DNA of 64,000 nucleotides from Andreprevotia chitinilytica DSM 18519 (lineage in GTDB: Bacteria > Pseudomonadota > Gammaproteobacteria > Burkholderiales > Chitinibacteraceae). The stretch lies in contig NZ_JONM01000009.1 of NCBI RefSeq assembly GCF_000711875.1, positions 124,001 through 188,000 of the forward strand. The letters are read 5' to 3'. Position 1 is the first letter of the stretch; every line of letters begins with the position of its first letter. Under the pieces are notes generated by a model. It worked only from the letters and a program-made list of their open reading frames with translations, did not search any database and was not told the origin of the DNA. Both the position numbers and the translations under genes were made by a program. Shown piece after piece: positions 1-10,327 of this stretch.

Positions 1-1249
1 TATTGATCACGCCAGCGGACTTCATCGTGTAGCCCTTCACATTCACCAGCACGTTGGCATCGCGCGCCAGAGTCGACGGGCTGCAAGACACGTAGACGAT
101 CCGCTTCGGGCCGTGCTCGATGCTGATCGACTTCACCAGCTCCATCGCGCCATCACGCGGTGGATCGATCAGCATCTTGTCGAACGAGCCAAGCTTGCTC
201 AGCCATTCCTCGGTCATCTCGAACAGGTTCGCCACGGCAAAGTCGGTCAGATGATCCAGATCGTTATGCTTCGCGCCTTCAAACGCCCGCTCCACCAACT
301 GCTTGCTGCCCTCCATGCCCAGCACCTTCGCGCCGCGACGCGCGATCGGCAGCGTGAAGTTGCCCAGGCCACAGAACATGTCGGCAATAGTCTCGCCCGG
401 TTGCGGGTCCAGCAGATTGATGGCGCGCTCGACCATCACACGGTTCACCGCATGGTTCACCTGGGTGAACTCGGTCGGCTTGAACGGCATTTCGATACCG
501 AATTCCGGCAGCACATAGGTCAGCGCCGGGGCATCGAGCGGATACAGCGGATAGGCGGTATCCGGGCCTTTCGGCTGCAACCAGATCTGCACGTTCCATT
601 TGTCCGCATACGCCTTGAACAAGGCTTCGTCCGCCGCGTTGATGGCTTCCATATTGCGGAACACCAGCACGGTGACGTTCTCGCCAATGGCCAGCTCGAT
701 CTGCGGCATGCGGTCGAAAATCGACAGGCTTTTCACCAGCTCGCGCATGGCCGGCAACTGATCGGAAATCGCCTTGGGCATCACGCGGCATTCGGTCATG
801 TCGGCAATGAAGCTGGAACGCTTTTCATGAAAGCCGACCAGCACGGTGCCCTTCTTTGCCACGTTACGGGCCGACAGCCGCGCCCGGTGGCGATAGCCCC
901 ATTCGGGGCCGTAGATGGCCGGTAGCATTGCATCCGGCTTCACGCTGCCGATGCGCTGCAGGTTGTCTTCCAGCACACGTTGCTTGGCCGCCACCTGAGC
1001 GGAAAACTCCATGTGCTGGATCGAACAGCCGCCGCACACGCCAAAGTGCGGGCACTTGGGCTGGGTGCGCATGAAGCTTTCGGTGTGGATTTCCATCGCC
1101 TGCGCGTTTTCGAACGCCGGCTTCTTGCGGTAGCTGCTATAGGTGACAGACTCGAACGGCAGTGCGCCGTCGATGAAGATAACCTTGCCGTCCACGTGGG
1201 CGACGCCGTGGCCTTCGTAGTCCAGCGATTCGATCTGAGCAATGGGCAT
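1..1249 (-). CDS. rlmD: 23S rRNA (uracil-C5)-methyltransferase RlmD, partial
   Basis: This enzyme makes 5-methyluridine at U1939 (E. coli numbering) of 23S rRNA from S-adenosylmethionine in the cytoplasm. The protein starts [13 protein letters not shown] and opens with a TRAM-like domain (residues 1-60). Fe-S cluster cysteines C66, C72 and C75 sit in [10 protein letters not shown], and a Rossmann methyltransferase core carries [19 protein letters not shown] is followed by [12 protein letters not shown], whose cysteine is the catalytic nucleophile of this family. About 416 codons are present. The window edge cuts the gene at GVIN, only some 15-20 residues short of the usual 430-440. The ATG at 1249 gives the family N-terminus. 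It is transcribed away from the sensor kinase across a 212-base gap. Identity is firm because the RlmD-specific cysteine cluster and catalytic loop are intact. Confidence 0.95.
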   Translation of the reverse strand, partial: MPIAQIESLDYEGHGVAHVDGKVIFIDGALPFESVTYSSYRKKPAFENAQAMEIHTESFMRTQPKCPHFGVCGGCSIQHMEFSAQVAAKQRVLEDNLQRIGSVKPDAMLPAIYGPEWGYRHRARLSARNVAKKGTVLVGFHEKRSSFIADMTECRVMPKAISDQLPAMRELVKSLSIFDRMPQIELAIGENVTVLVFRNMEAINAADEALFKAYADKWNVQIWLQPKGPDTAYPLYPLDAPALTYVLPEFGIEMPFKPTEFTQVNHAVNRVMVERAINLLDPQPGETIADMFCGLGNFTLPIARRGAKVLGMEGSKQLVERAFEGAKHNDLDHLTDFAVANLFEMTEEWLSKLGSFDKMLIDPPRDGAMELVKSISIEHGPKRIVYVSCSPSTLARDANVLVNVKGYTMKSAGVIN

Positions 1250-1461
1250 GTTGCGAAAAATTCAGTAAAAACGGGCAATTATACGCGGCTATGCCCTATG
1301 CAGTTGTCTCGTGGCGTGCGCCCGCCCTGCCGACTGACAATCGGGGCCGGGCAGGCCCCGCAGGCATGGCAACTTGCTTATCACTTACCTAAGATGATCA
1401 GGTTTCCCCATCATTTAGAGCCCGCCCCCACCTTGTCACCGCTCGTTCCCTCAGGGCCGCC

Positions 1462-4110
1462 ATGACCGAGTTCGCCCAGTTACACCACCTTGCCGTTCCG
1501 CAAGTGCCGGATGCATCCTGGCTGCATCTGGAACAATGGGTGCTGAACACCGATTGGGACCGGTTCTGCCTGGAACTCACCAGCCGCACCCTGAGCGTGT
1601 TTCAAGCCCGGCGCGTGTTCCTGTTGTTGCCGGAGGGCGATCAGCTCCTGATCCACGCCCAAGCGGTCAACGGCCAGCGCGCGCTCACCTTTGCCGAGGC
1701 ACAGAACCCGGCCAACTTCTTTGGGCTTGCCCTCGCCGAGCTGGAACGCCAGCTGCGTGAGCCGGCGCTCTCCATCCAGCCGGTCGATTACTCGCCGCAC
1801 GAGATTTGGGACGACCAGAACGAAGCAACGGTGACGTTGTATCGGGTCATCCTGCCGCTGCTGCAAAACAAGCAGCTGATCGGCCTGCTCTACATCGAAT
1901 TCGGCGATCTCGATCATGTGAGTAATCTGCTCGATTCACCGGCATTCCGGCTCGAATGCGACACCGTCGCCATGCTGCTGGCCGAACGCCGCGAGGCCAC
2001 GCGCCAAGGCCGCGTCAACTCGCCGGACGAAATCACCGAGCGCCTGCGCGCCAGCCTGCTGCATGCCGAAGAAGACCGGGCACAGCTGCAGAAGCTGCAT
2101 CAGGTCACGCTCAAACTGACCGAAGCCACTGATCTGGATACGCTCTACCGGCTTGGCGTGACCATGGCGCTGTCTGAACTCGATATCGACCGCATGGGCA
2201 TCTTCGAGATCGATGTCGACCAGAACGAAATGCGCGGCACCTGGGGCACCGACAACAACGGCGAGCTGACCGACGAACACTGGTTCAAGAGCCCGTTGCC
2301 GGTGCACTCGATGTTCGAGGAAAGCGTCAAGCGACCGGGCGAGGTCATCGTCAACGAAGATGCGGCCCTCTACTACAACAAGGTCGTGGTCGGACGCGGC
2401 TGGAATGCCATGGTCAGCCTGTGGATGGATGACAAGATGGTCGGCTGGATCGCGGCCGACAACTTTCTGCGCCGCCGGCCGCTGCAACCGTCGCAACGCG
2501 AAATGCTGCGGCTGTTTGCCGCCATCCTGGCGCAGCTGATCCGGGTGAAGCGGATCAATCAGGAAATCCGCGCGCTCAACCAAGAGCTGGCCGCCGCCCG
2601 CGATGCGGCCGAAGAAGCCAGCCGCGCCAAGAGCGAATTCCTCGCCACCATCAGCCACGAAATCCGCACGCCACTCAACGGCGTACTCGGCTTCGTACAG
2701 CTACTGCGCAATACGCCGCTGGACGACGAGCAAACCGAATACGTCGCCACCATTGCCTATTCGGGCGATACGCTGCTGTCGCTCATCAACGACCTGCTGG
2801 ATTTCTCCAAGATCGAAGCCGGCAAGTTCGTGCTGGAAAACCAGCCGTTCGATCTACGCGTGGCAGCAGCCGAAGCCTGCGCCATGCTCGGCGCACGCGC
2901 AGCGGAAAAACGCCTTTCGCTCAAGCTCGTGATCGACCCCGCCTGCCCGACCGGTTACAACGGCGATGCGATGCGGCTCAAGCAGATTCTGGTCAATCTG
3001 ATCGGCAATGCGCTCAAATTCACCGAAGCCGGCGAAGTGCGGGTCTCGCTGGAAGCCCACGCGAATGGAGATCAACAGGGCGTACGCATTGCGGTGGCCG
3101 ATACCGGCATCGGCATCGCGCCGGACAAGCTCGACCAGCTGTTCCAGCGCTTCTACCAAGTCGACTCAAGCTCGACGCGTCGTTATGGCGGCACCGGTCT
3201 CGGGCTGGCCATCTGCAAATTGCTGGTCGAACAAATGAACGGCGAGATCGGCGTGATCCCGACCCCGGCGCAAGGCACCACGTTCTGGTTCACGCTCCCC
3301 GCCAATCCAGCCGATGCGGGGGACACCTGGGCCAAGCACTGGCAATCCAGGCCGGAAGAACTCGCCACACTGACTGGCCGCAAGCTGGCCTGGGTAGCCG
3401 CCAGCCCCTATCGCACCGAAATCGAGCAAGGTCTCGCCGACTGCGGAATCCAATGGGTGGAACCGGACGATGCCGAGCTGCTGCTGTGCAACGACGCCCC
3501 CATCGATGCCGGCGATGCGGCCCGGCTGATCCTGAGCTGGGATGTGCAGCATGACCTGCCCCCACGCACGGCGGCCGTCAAACTGCCACTGATCACCTTG
3601 CACCCGTTGGTGCATCAACTGGTTCGCCTGCTCGCACCACTGCCGGATCAAGTACGGCTGGCGCACACCATCGCCGTCATCGGCCACCGTCGCCGCGTGC
3701 TGCTGGCGGAAGACAGCCTGATCAACCAGCGCGTCCTCAGTTATTTCCTGACCAAACAAGGTTTTGACGTGGTGGTGGCAAATGATGGGCTCGAAGCCAT
3801 CGACTGCGCCGCGCATCAGGATTTCGATCTGGTCTTGATGGATTGGCAGATGCCACGGCTCGACGGGCTCGAAGCGGCACGCCTGCTGCGTCAGGATGTG
3901 CGGACCAGCCGCTGGCCCATCATCGCCCTCACCGCCAACGCCAGTGCCGACAGCGAAGCACTGTGCCTGGAAGCCGGCATGAATGCCTTCATCCCCAAAC
4001 CGGTCGACCTGGCCAAGCTGGATGCGATGATCCAGTTCTGGTTGCCACCGCTGCCGACCGATCCGCCCCAAACACCTTCAATCACCTCGCCCACCGAGCC
4101 AACTCAATGA
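1462..4110 (+). CDS. Cytoplasmic hybrid sensor histidine kinase/response regulator with GAF domain
   Basis: An 882-residue hybrid kinase. Domains in order are an N-terminal GAF-like region (about 25-180), a clear GAF domain (about 210-365), a short coiled coil (368-392), HisKA with phospho-acceptor H399 in [10 protein letters not shown], and HATPase_c with [11 protein letters not shown] and [10 protein letters not shown] degenerate receiver-like stretch (about 640-740) has lost the acidic residues. A good C-terminal receiver follows (about 748-865), with acidic pocket E750/D751 and phospho-acceptor D794 in LMDWQMP. No membrane segment or signal peptide is visible, so it should sense a cytosolic ligand. 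No output domain or separate response regulator lies nearby, so phosphotransfer partners must be elsewhere. The stop codon overlaps the next gene's start (ATGA), suggesting translational coupling. The ligand is unknown. No strong ribosome-binding site precedes the ATG. Confidence 0.9.
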   Translation: MTEFAQLHHLAVPQVPDASWLHLEQWVLNTDWDRFCLELTSRTLSVFQARRVFLLLPEGDQLLIHAQAVNGQRALTFAEAQNPANFFGLALAELERQLREPALSIQPVDYSPHEIWDDQNEATVTLYRVILPLLQNKQLIGLLYIEFGDLDHVSNLLDSPAFRLECDTVAMLLAERREATRQGRVNSPDEITERLRASLLHAEEDRAQLQKLHQVTLKLTEATDLDTLYRLGVTMALSELDIDRMGIFEIDVDQNEMRGTWGTDNNGELTDEHWFKSPLPVHSMFEESVKRPGEVIVNEDAALYYNKVVVGRGWNAMVSLWMDDKMVGWIAADNFLRRRPLQPSQREMLRLFAAILAQLIRVKRINQEIRALNQELAAARDAAEEASRAKSEFLATISHEIRTPLNGVLGFVQLLRNTPLDDEQTEYVATIAYSGDTLLSLINDLLDFSKIEAGKFVLENQPFDLRVAAAEACAMLGARAAEKRLSLKLVIDPACPTGYNGDAMRLKQILVNLIGNALKFTEAGEVRVSLEAHANGDQQGVRIAVADTGIGIAPDKLDQLFQRFYQVDSSSTRRYGGTGLGLAICKLLVEQMNGEIGVIPTPAQGTTFWFTLPANPADAGDTWAKHWQSRPEELATLTGRKLAWVAASPYRTEIEQGLADCGIQWVEPDDAELLLCNDAPIDAGDAARLILSWDVQHDLPPRTAAVKLPLITLHPLVHQLVRLLAPLPDQVRLAHTIAVIGHRRRVLLAEDSLINQRVLSYFLTKQGFDVVVANDGLEAIDCAAHQDFDLVLMDWQMPRLDGLEAARLLRQDVRTSRWPIIALTANASADSEALCLEAGMNAFIPKPVDLAKLDAMIQFWLPPLPTDPPQTPSITSPTEPTQ

Positions 4111-5021
4111 CCCGCCCCCTGCACGAACGCCTTGGCTATGCCGCCCACGACCGCCTGCTGATCTTGCATGCCGACGATGTCGGTGTGTGTGAATCCTCGG
4201 TCAGCGCATGGCGCGAACTGGTCGACTTCGGCCTGCTGACCTCCGCCTCCACCATGGCCCCCTGCGGCTGGTTTCCCGCTGCGGCCGCACTGGCGCGTGA
4301 GCTCGGCCCCCGTGCCGATCTTGGCTTGCACTTCACCCTCAACAGCGAGCGCGAGCTGTATCGCTGGGGACCGATCACCGGCAATGATCCGGAAAGCGGT
4401 CTGGTCGATGCCGATGGCTACTTTCATCCACGCGCCAAGCCGACGCACCAGCACGCCAAACCCGTCGCCGTGCGCCGCGAGCTGGAAGCGCAGATTGCCC
4501 GCGCAACCCGAGTCGGCGGAGCCGGTCTCGACCTCACCCATTTCGACAGTCACATGCTGACGCTCTGGCACCCGGCGCTGATGCCGATCTTTATCGAACT
4601 CGCCGTCCAGCATGCGCAGCCAGCATTGATTCCACGCTACAACGCAGCGCAAATCGCCGCGCAATGCGTGCTGGATATCGAAGCCGCCACCCAGATCGAA
4701 ACGCAAATCCTCGCTGCCGAAGCTGCCGGCCAGGTGCTGTTGATCGAAAGCTGGGAGGTATTGCCGTTTAACCGCTATACCGATTTTCCGGAGCGGCTGG
4801 ACTGGGCCTGCAATTACCTCGACACCCTTGGCGCAGGCGTGCATTGCCTGGTCGGCCACCCAGCCAACGACACGCCCGAGCTGCGCGCCTTTGCGCCTGA
4901 CTGGCCCACCCGCACCGGCGACCGCGCGCTACTTGGCAGCGACGAACTGCGCGAGGCCATCACCGAGCGCGGTTTCAAATTGATCGGCATGCGGGAGATT
5001 CGGGATTTGCTGCGGGGTTGA
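4107..5021 (+). CDS. ChbG/YdjC-family carbohydrate deacetylase
   Basis: 304 residues of the YdjC/ChbG family, metal-dependent enzymes that remove acetyl groups from N-acetylated oligosaccharides such as chitobiose. Visible family features are ILHADDVG near the N-terminus (metal-binding aspartates), THFDSHM (metal-binding histidines, about residue 150) and VGHPAND near the C-terminus. Reading upstream of 4107 in this frame only runs through the kinase gene, and the N-terminus [11 protein letters not shown] fits the family. The ATG at 4107 shares ATGA with the kinase stop, so translation is probably coupled. In a chitin-degrading organism a chitooligosaccharide deacetylase is plausible, but the substrate is inferred. 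It could equally act on a lipid- or polymer-linked glycan. No signal peptide is seen, so it should be cytoplasmic. Confidence 0.85.
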   Translation: MTRPLHERLGYAAHDRLLILHADDVGVCESSVSAWRELVDFGLLTSASTMAPCGWFPAAAALARELGPRADLGLHFTLNSERELYRWGPITGNDPESGLVDADGYFHPRAKPTHQHAKPVAVRRELEAQIARATRVGGAGLDLTHFDSHMLTLWHPALMPIFIELAVQHAQPALIPRYNAAQIAAQCVLDIEAATQIETQILAAEAAGQVLLIESWEVLPFNRYTDFPERLDWACNYLDTLGAGVHCLVGHPANDTPELRAFAPDWPTRTGDRALLGSDELREAITERGFKLIGMREIRDLLRG

Positions 5022-5127
5022 TTGGTACGTTTGGATGCAGCTACGTAGCTTGGACGGCTTGGCCTGCCGGAGCAATGATGCTGGCAGCCACTTATCGGGG
5101 CTAGCGCTACTATCCCCCCTCCCCCAG

Positions 5128-5153
5128 CCCCTCTCCCACAAGTGGGAGAGGGG
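5128..5153. repeat. Perfect palindrome, CCCTCTCCCAC family
   Basis: A 12-base stem (5128-5139 with 5142-5153) separated by AA lies between the convergent deacetylase gene and nadC. An 11-base version of the same palindrome occurs at 55767-55790. It could fold as a hairpin and serve as a shared terminator, but neither side has a T-run. Recurrence at distant loci argues for a REP-like repeat. Confidence 0.8.
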
Positions 5154-5164
5154 AGCGTGTAGGC

Positions 5165-6019
5165 TCACCGCTCAACGCTGAACCGCATCGACAAATCCAC
5201 CGCCTGTACGTCCTTGGTCAGCTTGCCGACCGAGATGCGGTCCACGCCGGTTTCCGCAATCGCCCGCAAGGTCGAGAAATCCACGCCACCGGAAGCCTCC
5301 AGCAGCGCCCGACCAGCGGTACGCGCAACGGCTTCGCGCAGCATGTCGAGGCTGAAATTATCCAGCAGCACGGCGGGCGCACCAGCAGACAGCGCCTCCT
5401 CCAGCTCGACCAGACTTTCGACTTCGATCTGCAAGGAAACATGGCTGGGGGCCAGCGCACGGGCCGCGCCCAATGCGGCCTTGATGCCGCCTGCCGCCAT
5501 GATGTGGTTTTCCTTGATCAGGATGCCGTCATAAAGGCCAATGCGCTGGTTGGCGCCACTACCAACCGTAACCGCGTATTTCTGCGCTCGCCGCAGGCCC
5601 GGCAAGGTCTTGCGGGTATCAAGCACCTTGGCCTTGGTGCCGGCCACTACATCCGCATAACGCTGCGTGCAGGTCGCGACCGCCGACAGCAGTTGCAGAA
5701 AATTCAGCGCGCTACGCTCAGCCGTCAACAAGGCCCGCGCCGGGCCGGTGATCTCGCACAGCACGGTATCGGCAGCGACATGCGCGCCCTCCTGCACCTG
5801 CCAGTGGATCACGGCGTTTGGATCGACCTGGCGGAATACCTCGTTGAACCAGGGCTGACCGCAGATCACCGCGTCTTCACGCACGATCACCGTAGCGCGG
5901 CCCGCTTCGTCGGCGGGGATCAGGCGCGCCGTCCAATCGGCATCGCCGATGTCCTCGGCCAAGGCAGCAGCGACATTGGCAGCGATCAGGTGCTGCGGGG
6001 GGAGAATGGCTTGGGGCAT
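5165..6019 (-). CDS. nadC: Nicotinate-nucleotide pyrophosphorylase (quinolinate phosphoribosyltransferase)
   Basis: NadC converts quinolinate and PRPP to nicotinate mononucleotide, CO2 and pyrophosphate in de novo NAD synthesis. The 284-residue protein has the family landmarks [11 protein letters not shown] near the N-terminus, [25 protein letters not shown] (substrate-binding Arg and Lys residues), [19 protein letters not shown] and a C-terminal EASGGV with ISVGKLTK. I take the ATG at 6019; an in-frame TTG six bases earlier (6025) is possible but less likely. Length matches bacterial NadC (about 280-300). It shares its strand with the phosphohexomutase and the YheT hydrolase upstream (gaps of 42 and 9 bases), so a three-gene transcript is likely. 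nadA and nadB are not in the window. Confidence 0.95.
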   Translation of the reverse strand: MPQAILPPQHLIAANVAAALAEDIGDADWTARLIPADEAGRATVIVREDAVICGQPWFNEVFRQVDPNAVIHWQVQEGAHVAADTVLCEITGPARALLTAERSALNFLQLLSAVATCTQRYADVVAGTKAKVLDTRKTLPGLRRAQKYAVTVGSGANQRIGLYDGILIKENHIMAAGGIKAALGAARALAPSHVSLQIEVESLVELEEALSAGAPAVLLDNFSLDMLREAVARTAGRALLEASGGVDFSTLRAIAETGVDRISVGKLTKDVQAVDLSMRFSVER

Positions 6020-6061
6020 GGTCAAATCCCGGATTGGATCGAATGGTTCACAGAGGGGTGG

Positions 6062-7432
6062 CTAACGGATTTCAAACGGCGGCAGCACCAGCGGTGCAAT
6101 GGCTGCGGCAAGTTCGGCGCGAATGCGTGCCAGCGCGGCAGCATTGTCGGCCTCCAGCCGGAGCGTGAGCAAGGGTTGCGTGTTCGAGGCGCGGATCAGG
6201 CTGAACCCGTCGGCGTATTCGATGCGCAGGCCGTCGATGGCGGCCAAGCGCTGCGCGGTCGGGAACACGGCAGCTGCTGCGATCTGCGCCACCAGCGTGT
6301 GACCATCCGCGACGGGAATCTGCAACTCCGGCGAGGCCAGCGGCGTCGGCATGGCCGCCAGTTCCGCATCCAGATCGGCGTCTGCTGCCAACAGCCGCAA
6401 CAGCTTGGCTCCGGCATACAAGGCATCGTCCACGCCCCAGCCGCCAAACGCGAAATGGCCAGACAGCTCGCCAGCGACGATGGCCCCCGTTTCCTTCAAG
6501 CGCTTTTTCATATGGCTGTGGCCGGTCGGAATCGCCTCGCAGCTGCCACCGTGCTGCATCACCCAAGCGGCCACGGCGCGACTGGATTTGACGTCGTACA
6601 GCACGTGGCCGCCTTCGTGCTCGGCCAGTTCGGCAGCGGCGAACAGCATCAACAGGCGATCACCAGGGATGGTCGCGCCGCGCTTCGTGACCACGCCGAG
6701 CCGATCCCCATCGCCATCGAATGCCAGCCCGATATGTGCTTTGTTCGCCGCCACCGCCGCTTTCAGATCAACGAGATTAGCTTCGTCCTGCGGATCGGGA
6801 TGGTGATGCGGGAAATGACCATCGACCTCGCAATACAGCTCGATCACCTCGCAGCCCATGCGGCGATACAGTTCCGGCGCAAAAGCACCGGCAACGCCGC
6901 TGCCGCAATCGATCACGATTTTGAGCGGCCGTGCCAAGGGCAAACGGCTGGCGACGGCGGCGAGGTATTCATCGGCAATGGCCAGTGGCCGGATTCGCCC
7001 GTTGCCATCGCAAAAATAATCCGCTTCGATCCGGTCGCGCAGCGCCAGCAAGGCCTCGCCGCCCAGCGCGACACCGCCGAGCATGATCTTGATGCCGTTG
7101 TAATCGGGCGGGTTGTGGCTGCCGGTAATGACCGCACCGCAGCCATTGGCGGCGTGGTTGGCGGCGAAATACAGCAATGGCGTGGCGGCCAAACCGATAT
7201 CCAGCACATCTACGCCGGACTCGGTCACGCCACGCGCCAGCGCGGCAGCCAGATCGGGGCTGGACAGGCGACCATCGCGGCCAATGGCCAGTTGCGCGAA
7301 GCCACGCGCCTGGGCCTCGCTACCAAGCGCCCGACCGATCAGGTAGGCAGCGCCAGGCGTCAGCAGATCGGTTTTGGCCCGGACGTCATAGGCTTTGAAA
7401 ATACTGGCGGGAATGCGGGCGATCTGAGCCAT
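6062..7432 (-). CDS. Phosphomannomutase/phosphoglucomutase
   Basis: A 456-residue alpha-D-phosphohexomutase that interconverts hexose 1- and 6-phosphates, feeding nucleotide-sugar and exopolysaccharide or LPS synthesis. The four family signatures are present: the phosphoserine loop TGSHNPPDYNG, the metal-binding loop AFDGDGDRLG, the sugar-binding loop GELSGHFAF, and a C-terminal phosphate-binding region with RASNTQPLLTLR. The start IFKAYDVRAKTD resembles AlgC/ManB of Pseudomonas. The ATG at 7432 gives the normal length. Only 9 bases separate it from the YheT gene upstream, so the two are probably co-transcribed. I cannot tell from sequence whether mannose or glucose phosphates are preferred, so I give no symbol; algC/manB-like is the best description. 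Confidence 0.92.
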   Translation of the reverse strand: MAQIARIPASIFKAYDVRAKTDLLTPGAAYLIGRALGSEAQARGFAQLAIGRDGRLSSPDLAAALARGVTESGVDVLDIGLAATPLLYFAANHAANGCGAVITGSHNPPDYNGIKIMLGGVALGGEALLALRDRIEADYFCDGNGRIRPLAIADEYLAAVASRLPLARPLKIVIDCGSGVAGAFAPELYRRMGCEVIELYCEVDGHFPHHHPDPQDEANLVDLKAAVAANKAHIGLAFDGDGDRLGVVTKRGATIPGDRLLMLFAAAELAEHEGGHVLYDVKSSRAVAAWVMQHGGSCEAIPTGHSHMKKRLKETGAIVAGELSGHFAFGGWGVDDALYAGAKLLRLLAADADLDAELAAMPTPLASPELQIPVADGHTLVAQIAAAAVFPTAQRLAAIDGLRIEYADGFSLIRASNTQPLLTLRLEADNAAALARIRAELAAAIAPLVLPPFEIR

Positions 7433-7441
7433 GTTGCGGTG

Positions 7442-8440
7442 TCACCTCGGGCCGGGCGCATAGTGCAAAAAGAAGCGACTGAGCACATCCGGCAACCAGC
7501 CCAGCTTGCCCGGCGGCAGGCCGGTGACGAAGCCGACATGGCCGCCCTCTTTCGGCTGGATCAGCGTGACCCAGTCCGACACGTCCTCACGCTTGGGCAG
7601 GCTGGCTTCGGGAATGAACGGGTCGTTCCTGGCGTTGATGATCAACGTCGGCACGGCAATGTGCTTGAGCACCGGGAAGGCACCGGCGGTATCCCAGTAG
7701 TGATCGACGCTCTTGAAACCATGCAGCGGCGCGGTGACGAGGTCGTCGAACTCGCGCAAAGTCCGCACGCGCTTGACACGGGCGGGGTCGATGAAGGGGT
7801 TGCCGGTGACCTTGAGCTTGAGCAGCGTTTTGCGCTTGAGCGTGCGCAGGAATTCGCGCGTGTAGATATGGCGATTGACGCCAACATCGAGCGCCCGGCC
7901 GCATTCGGCCAGATTCAACGGCGCGCAGATGACCGCCGCCCCGCTCACCACTTCCGCCGCTTTTTCGCCTTGCTCGCCCAGCCATTTGGCCAATGCATTG
8001 CCACCGAGCGAAACGCCAACCGCGAACAAGGGCGAATCGGGATTGAAGTCACGGATGCGCCGCAGAATCCAGTCGATCTCGGCGCTATCACCGGCGTGAT
8101 AAGCCCGTGGCAGGCGATTCGATACGCTGCCGCAGCCCCGAAAATGCGGGATCGCGCTGCGCCAGCCACGCGGATAGAAATGCTGGCTGATCGAGAGGGA
8201 GTAATGGCTTTTCGAGCCGCCCTCCAGACCGTGGAACAGCACGACAATGGGTGTGCCGACCCGGCCATCGACCCAATCGACCACGATGCTATCCAGATCA
8301 GGCGTCACCCAGCTTTCGCGCCGGTAGCGCATTTGGCGCTGCCATAGGAACAACGCAGGGAAAAGCGTTTGCATGTGCCCGCCGGGCAACCAGGCTGGCG
8401 CGTGATAGGGGGGCAGGTCGAGATGGCGTTCGCGATGCAT
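7442..8440 (-). CDS. YheT-family alpha/beta hydrolase
   Basis: 332 residues of the COG0429 (YheT) alpha/beta-hydrolase family, predicted esterases of uncertain substrate. Evidence is the N-terminal PPYHAPAWLPGGHMQT typical of the family, the oxyanion strand VLFHGLEGG, the nucleophile elbow VGVSLGGNAL (serine near residue 143), the acid residue in INARNDPFIP and the catalytic histidine in EGGHVGFV. No signal peptide is visible. Length matches YheT (about 320-340). The ATG at 8440 has no strong ribosome-binding site but no better in-frame start exists. It probably shares a transcript with the phosphohexomutase and nadC downstream. Its cellular role is not established. Confidence 0.9.
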   Translation of the reverse strand: MHRERHLDLPPYHAPAWLPGGHMQTLFPALFLWQRQMRYRRESWVTPDLDSIVVDWVDGRVGTPIVVLFHGLEGGSKSHYSLSISQHFYPRGWRSAIPHFRGCGSVSNRLPRAYHAGDSAEIDWILRRIRDFNPDSPLFAVGVSLGGNALAKWLGEQGEKAAEVVSGAAVICAPLNLAECGRALDVGVNRHIYTREFLRTLKRKTLLKLKVTGNPFIDPARVKRVRTLREFDDLVTAPLHGFKSVDHYWDTAGAFPVLKHIAVPTLIINARNDPFIPEASLPKREDVSDWVTLIQPKEGGHVGFVTGLPPGKLGWLPDVLSRFFLHYAPGPR

Positions 8441-8489
8441 GGCGGAAGGCTAGGTTTTTTCTAGAGGTCACACAAGGTTCACAAACAAG

Positions 8490-8513
8490 AAAGGCCACCA
8501 GAGGGTGGCCTTT
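8490..8513 (-). terminator. Rho-independent terminator after the ABC-F gene
   Basis: A perfect 10-base stem AAAGGCCACC/GGTGGCCTTT with an AGAG loop. On the minus strand it is followed by a T-rich run (TTTCTTGTTTG), so it terminates the ABC-F gene before the YheT promoter. Confidence 0.8.
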
Positions 8514-8540
8514 CCGCACAGCGATGCTGTAGTTGATCCT

Positions 8541-8636
8541 GTAGGGCGGGTTAGCGGCTTGCCGCGTAACCCGCCGCATGTCGGCGAAACCACAGCGTCG
8601 TCCGGCGGGTTACGGCATACGCCTAACCCGCCCTAC
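8541..8636. repeat. REP-like inverted pair, GTAGGGCGGGTTAG family
   Basis: Inverted copies of a 14-base end (8541-8554 and 8623-8636) flank internal arms that also pair (GGCTTGCCGCGTAACCCGCC and its relatives). It lies immediately downstream of the ABC-F stop. A partial copy (GGGTTAGCACC, GTAACCCGCC) is seen near 36440-36470. Confidence 0.75.
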
Positions 8637-8638
8637 AT

Positions 8639-10243
8639 TTATTCCACGCCCTTGCTGGCCAGATAGTCTTCATAACCACCAAGGAAGTGCTCATACGAAC
8701 CATCGCCATGCAGTTCCAGAATCTGCGTCGCCAGCGAGGACACGAACACGCGGTCGTGCGAGACGAAGATCAGCGTGCCCTTGTACAGATCCAGCGCCAG
8801 GTTCAGCGACTCGATGGATTCCATATCCATGTGGTTGGTCGGTTCATCCATGATCAGGACGTTCGGCTTTTCCAGGATCAGCTTGCCGTACAGCATGCGG
8901 CCCTTCTCGCCGCCAGACAGTACCTTGACCGACTTCTTCACGTCGTCGCCGCCGAACAGCAAGCGGCCGAGGATGCCGCGAATCACCTGATCATCGTCAC
9001 CCGGCTGGCTCCATTGCTTCATCCAGTCGAACAGCGTCTGGTCTTTTTCGAAGTCCGCTTCGTGATCCTGCGCGAAGTAACCAGGCTCTGCCTTGTCGGC
9101 CCATTTGATCGTACCGGCATCCGGCTTGAGCTCGTCCACCAGCAGCTTCATCAGCGTCGATTTACCGACGCCGTTGCCGCCGATCACCGCCAGCTTCTGG
9201 CCGGCTTCAAAAATCAGGTTGAGGCTCTGGATCAGCGGTTTATCGAACGACTTGGACAGATTGGCCGCCTCGAAAGCCGCGCGGTGCAGCTTCTGCTTGT
9301 CGTCCATATCGAAGCGGATATACGGGTTCTGCCGGGACGACGGCTTCACCTCGATCATGTTGTCCTTGATCTTGTCCGCCAGCTTCAGGCGCGACGTGGC
9401 CTGACGGCTCTTGGACTTGTTGGCAGCGAAGCGCGCGGCAAACGCCTGCAGCTCGGCGACCTTTTCCTTGGCCTTGCTGTTGTCGGTCAGCAGGCGCTCG
9501 CGGGCCTGGGTGGACGCCAGCATGTAGTCGTCGTAATTACCCGGATAAATACGGATTTCGCCGTAATCAACGTCGGCAACGTGGGTGCAGACCTGATTCA
9601 GGAAGTGACGATCGTGGGAAATGATCAGCATGGTCGAGTTGCGCTGATTCAGCGTTTCTTCCAACCAGCGGATCGTGTTGATGTCCAGGTTATTGGTCGG
9701 TTCGTCCAGCAGCAGCACATCGGGATTGGAGTACAGCGCTTGCGCCAGCAGCACCCGCAGTTTCCAGCCCGGCGCCACATCGCTCATCGGGCCATTGTGC
9801 AATTCGATGGGGATACCGGCCCCCAGCAGCAGTGCGCCAGCGCGGGCTTCGGCAGTGTAGCCGTCGAATTCGGCCACTTTGCCTTCCAGCTCGGCGGCAC
9901 GCATGTAGTCGTCTTCGGTCGCTTCGAGGTTGGCGTAGATCGCGTCACGCTCGTGAATCGCCGCCCACAGCTCGGTGTGGCCTTGCATCACCACGTCGAT
10001 CACGCGTTGCTCTTCGTAGGCGAACTGATCCTGCTTCAACTTACCCAGGCGCACGCCCGGATCGAGGCTGACGTTGCCGCCGCTCGGCTCCAGATCGCCG
10101 CCGAGAATCTTCATGAAAGTGGATTTACCGCAGCCGTTGGCGCCGATCAGGCCGTAACGGTTGCCGTCGCCAAACTTGACGTTGACCTTTTCAAACAGCG
10201 GCTTGGCGCCAAACTGCATCGTGATGTTGGAGGTACTGATCAT
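8639..10243 (-). CDS. ABC-F family ribosome-associated ATPase (YbiT type)
   Basis: 534 residues with two ABC ATPase domains and no membrane segments. ABC-F proteins act on the ribosomal E site as translation factors. Domain 1 has the Walker A sequence GANGCGKST (about residue 35) and [14 protein letters not shown]. The inter-domain linker is charged and helical (about 240-310). Domain 2 has GGNGVGKST, the signature LSGGEKGR and [14 protein letters not shown]. The tail [18 protein letters not shown] matches YbiT-type members, and the length is close to E. coli YbiT (about 530). I choose the ATG at 10243 ([11 protein letters not shown]) because AAGGAT lies about 10 bases upstream; the frame stays open to 10336 but that extension is not protein-like. 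It is divergent from the aminotransferase gene. A terminator lies at 8490-8513. Confidence 0.93.
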   Translation of the reverse strand: MISTSNITMQFGAKPLFEKVNVKFGDGNRYGLIGANGCGKSTFMKILGGDLEPSGGNVSLDPGVRLGKLKQDQFAYEEQRVIDVVMQGHTELWAAIHERDAIYANLEATEDDYMRAAELEGKVAEFDGYTAEARAGALLLGAGIPIELHNGPMSDVAPGWKLRVLLAQALYSNPDVLLLDEPTNNLDINTIRWLEETLNQRNSTMLIISHDRHFLNQVCTHVADVDYGEIRIYPGNYDDYMLASTQARERLLTDNSKAKEKVAELQAFAARFAANKSKSRQATSRLKLADKIKDNMIEVKPSSRQNPYIRFDMDDKQKLHRAAFEAANLSKSFDKPLIQSLNLIFEAGQKLAVIGGNGVGKSTLMKLLVDELKPDAGTIKWADKAEPGYFAQDHEADFEKDQTLFDWMKQWSQPGDDDQVIRGILGRLLFGGDDVKKSVKVLSGGEKGRMLYGKLILEKPNVLIMDEPTNHMDMESIESLNLALDLYKGTLIFVSHDRVFVSSLATQILELHGDGSYEHFLGGYEDYLASKGVE

Positions 10244-10327
10244 GATCTTAAATATCCTTCGCGCCCAACCCAGCGCGATGCCGGGTGCAGCTAAAATGCC
10301 AAAATTCGAATCGCCGGATTCTATCAC

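Noticed and set aside
3843-4106. N-terminal extension of the deacetylase frame into the kinase gene
   Set aside because: It encodes low-complexity Ala/Arg/Pro sequence antagonistic to the kinase receiver domain. The ATGA overlap start at 4107 is the natural one.
5441-8347. A 968-codon open frame on the plus strand opposite nadC, the phosphohexomutase and the YheT gene
   Set aside because: It is the antisense shadow of three well-recognised GC-rich genes; its translation is rich in Arg, Gln, His and Gly and shows no domain.
8687-10294. A 535-codon plus-strand open frame opposite the ABC-F gene
   Set aside because: It mirrors the ABC-F gene, whose Walker and signature motifs are unambiguous.
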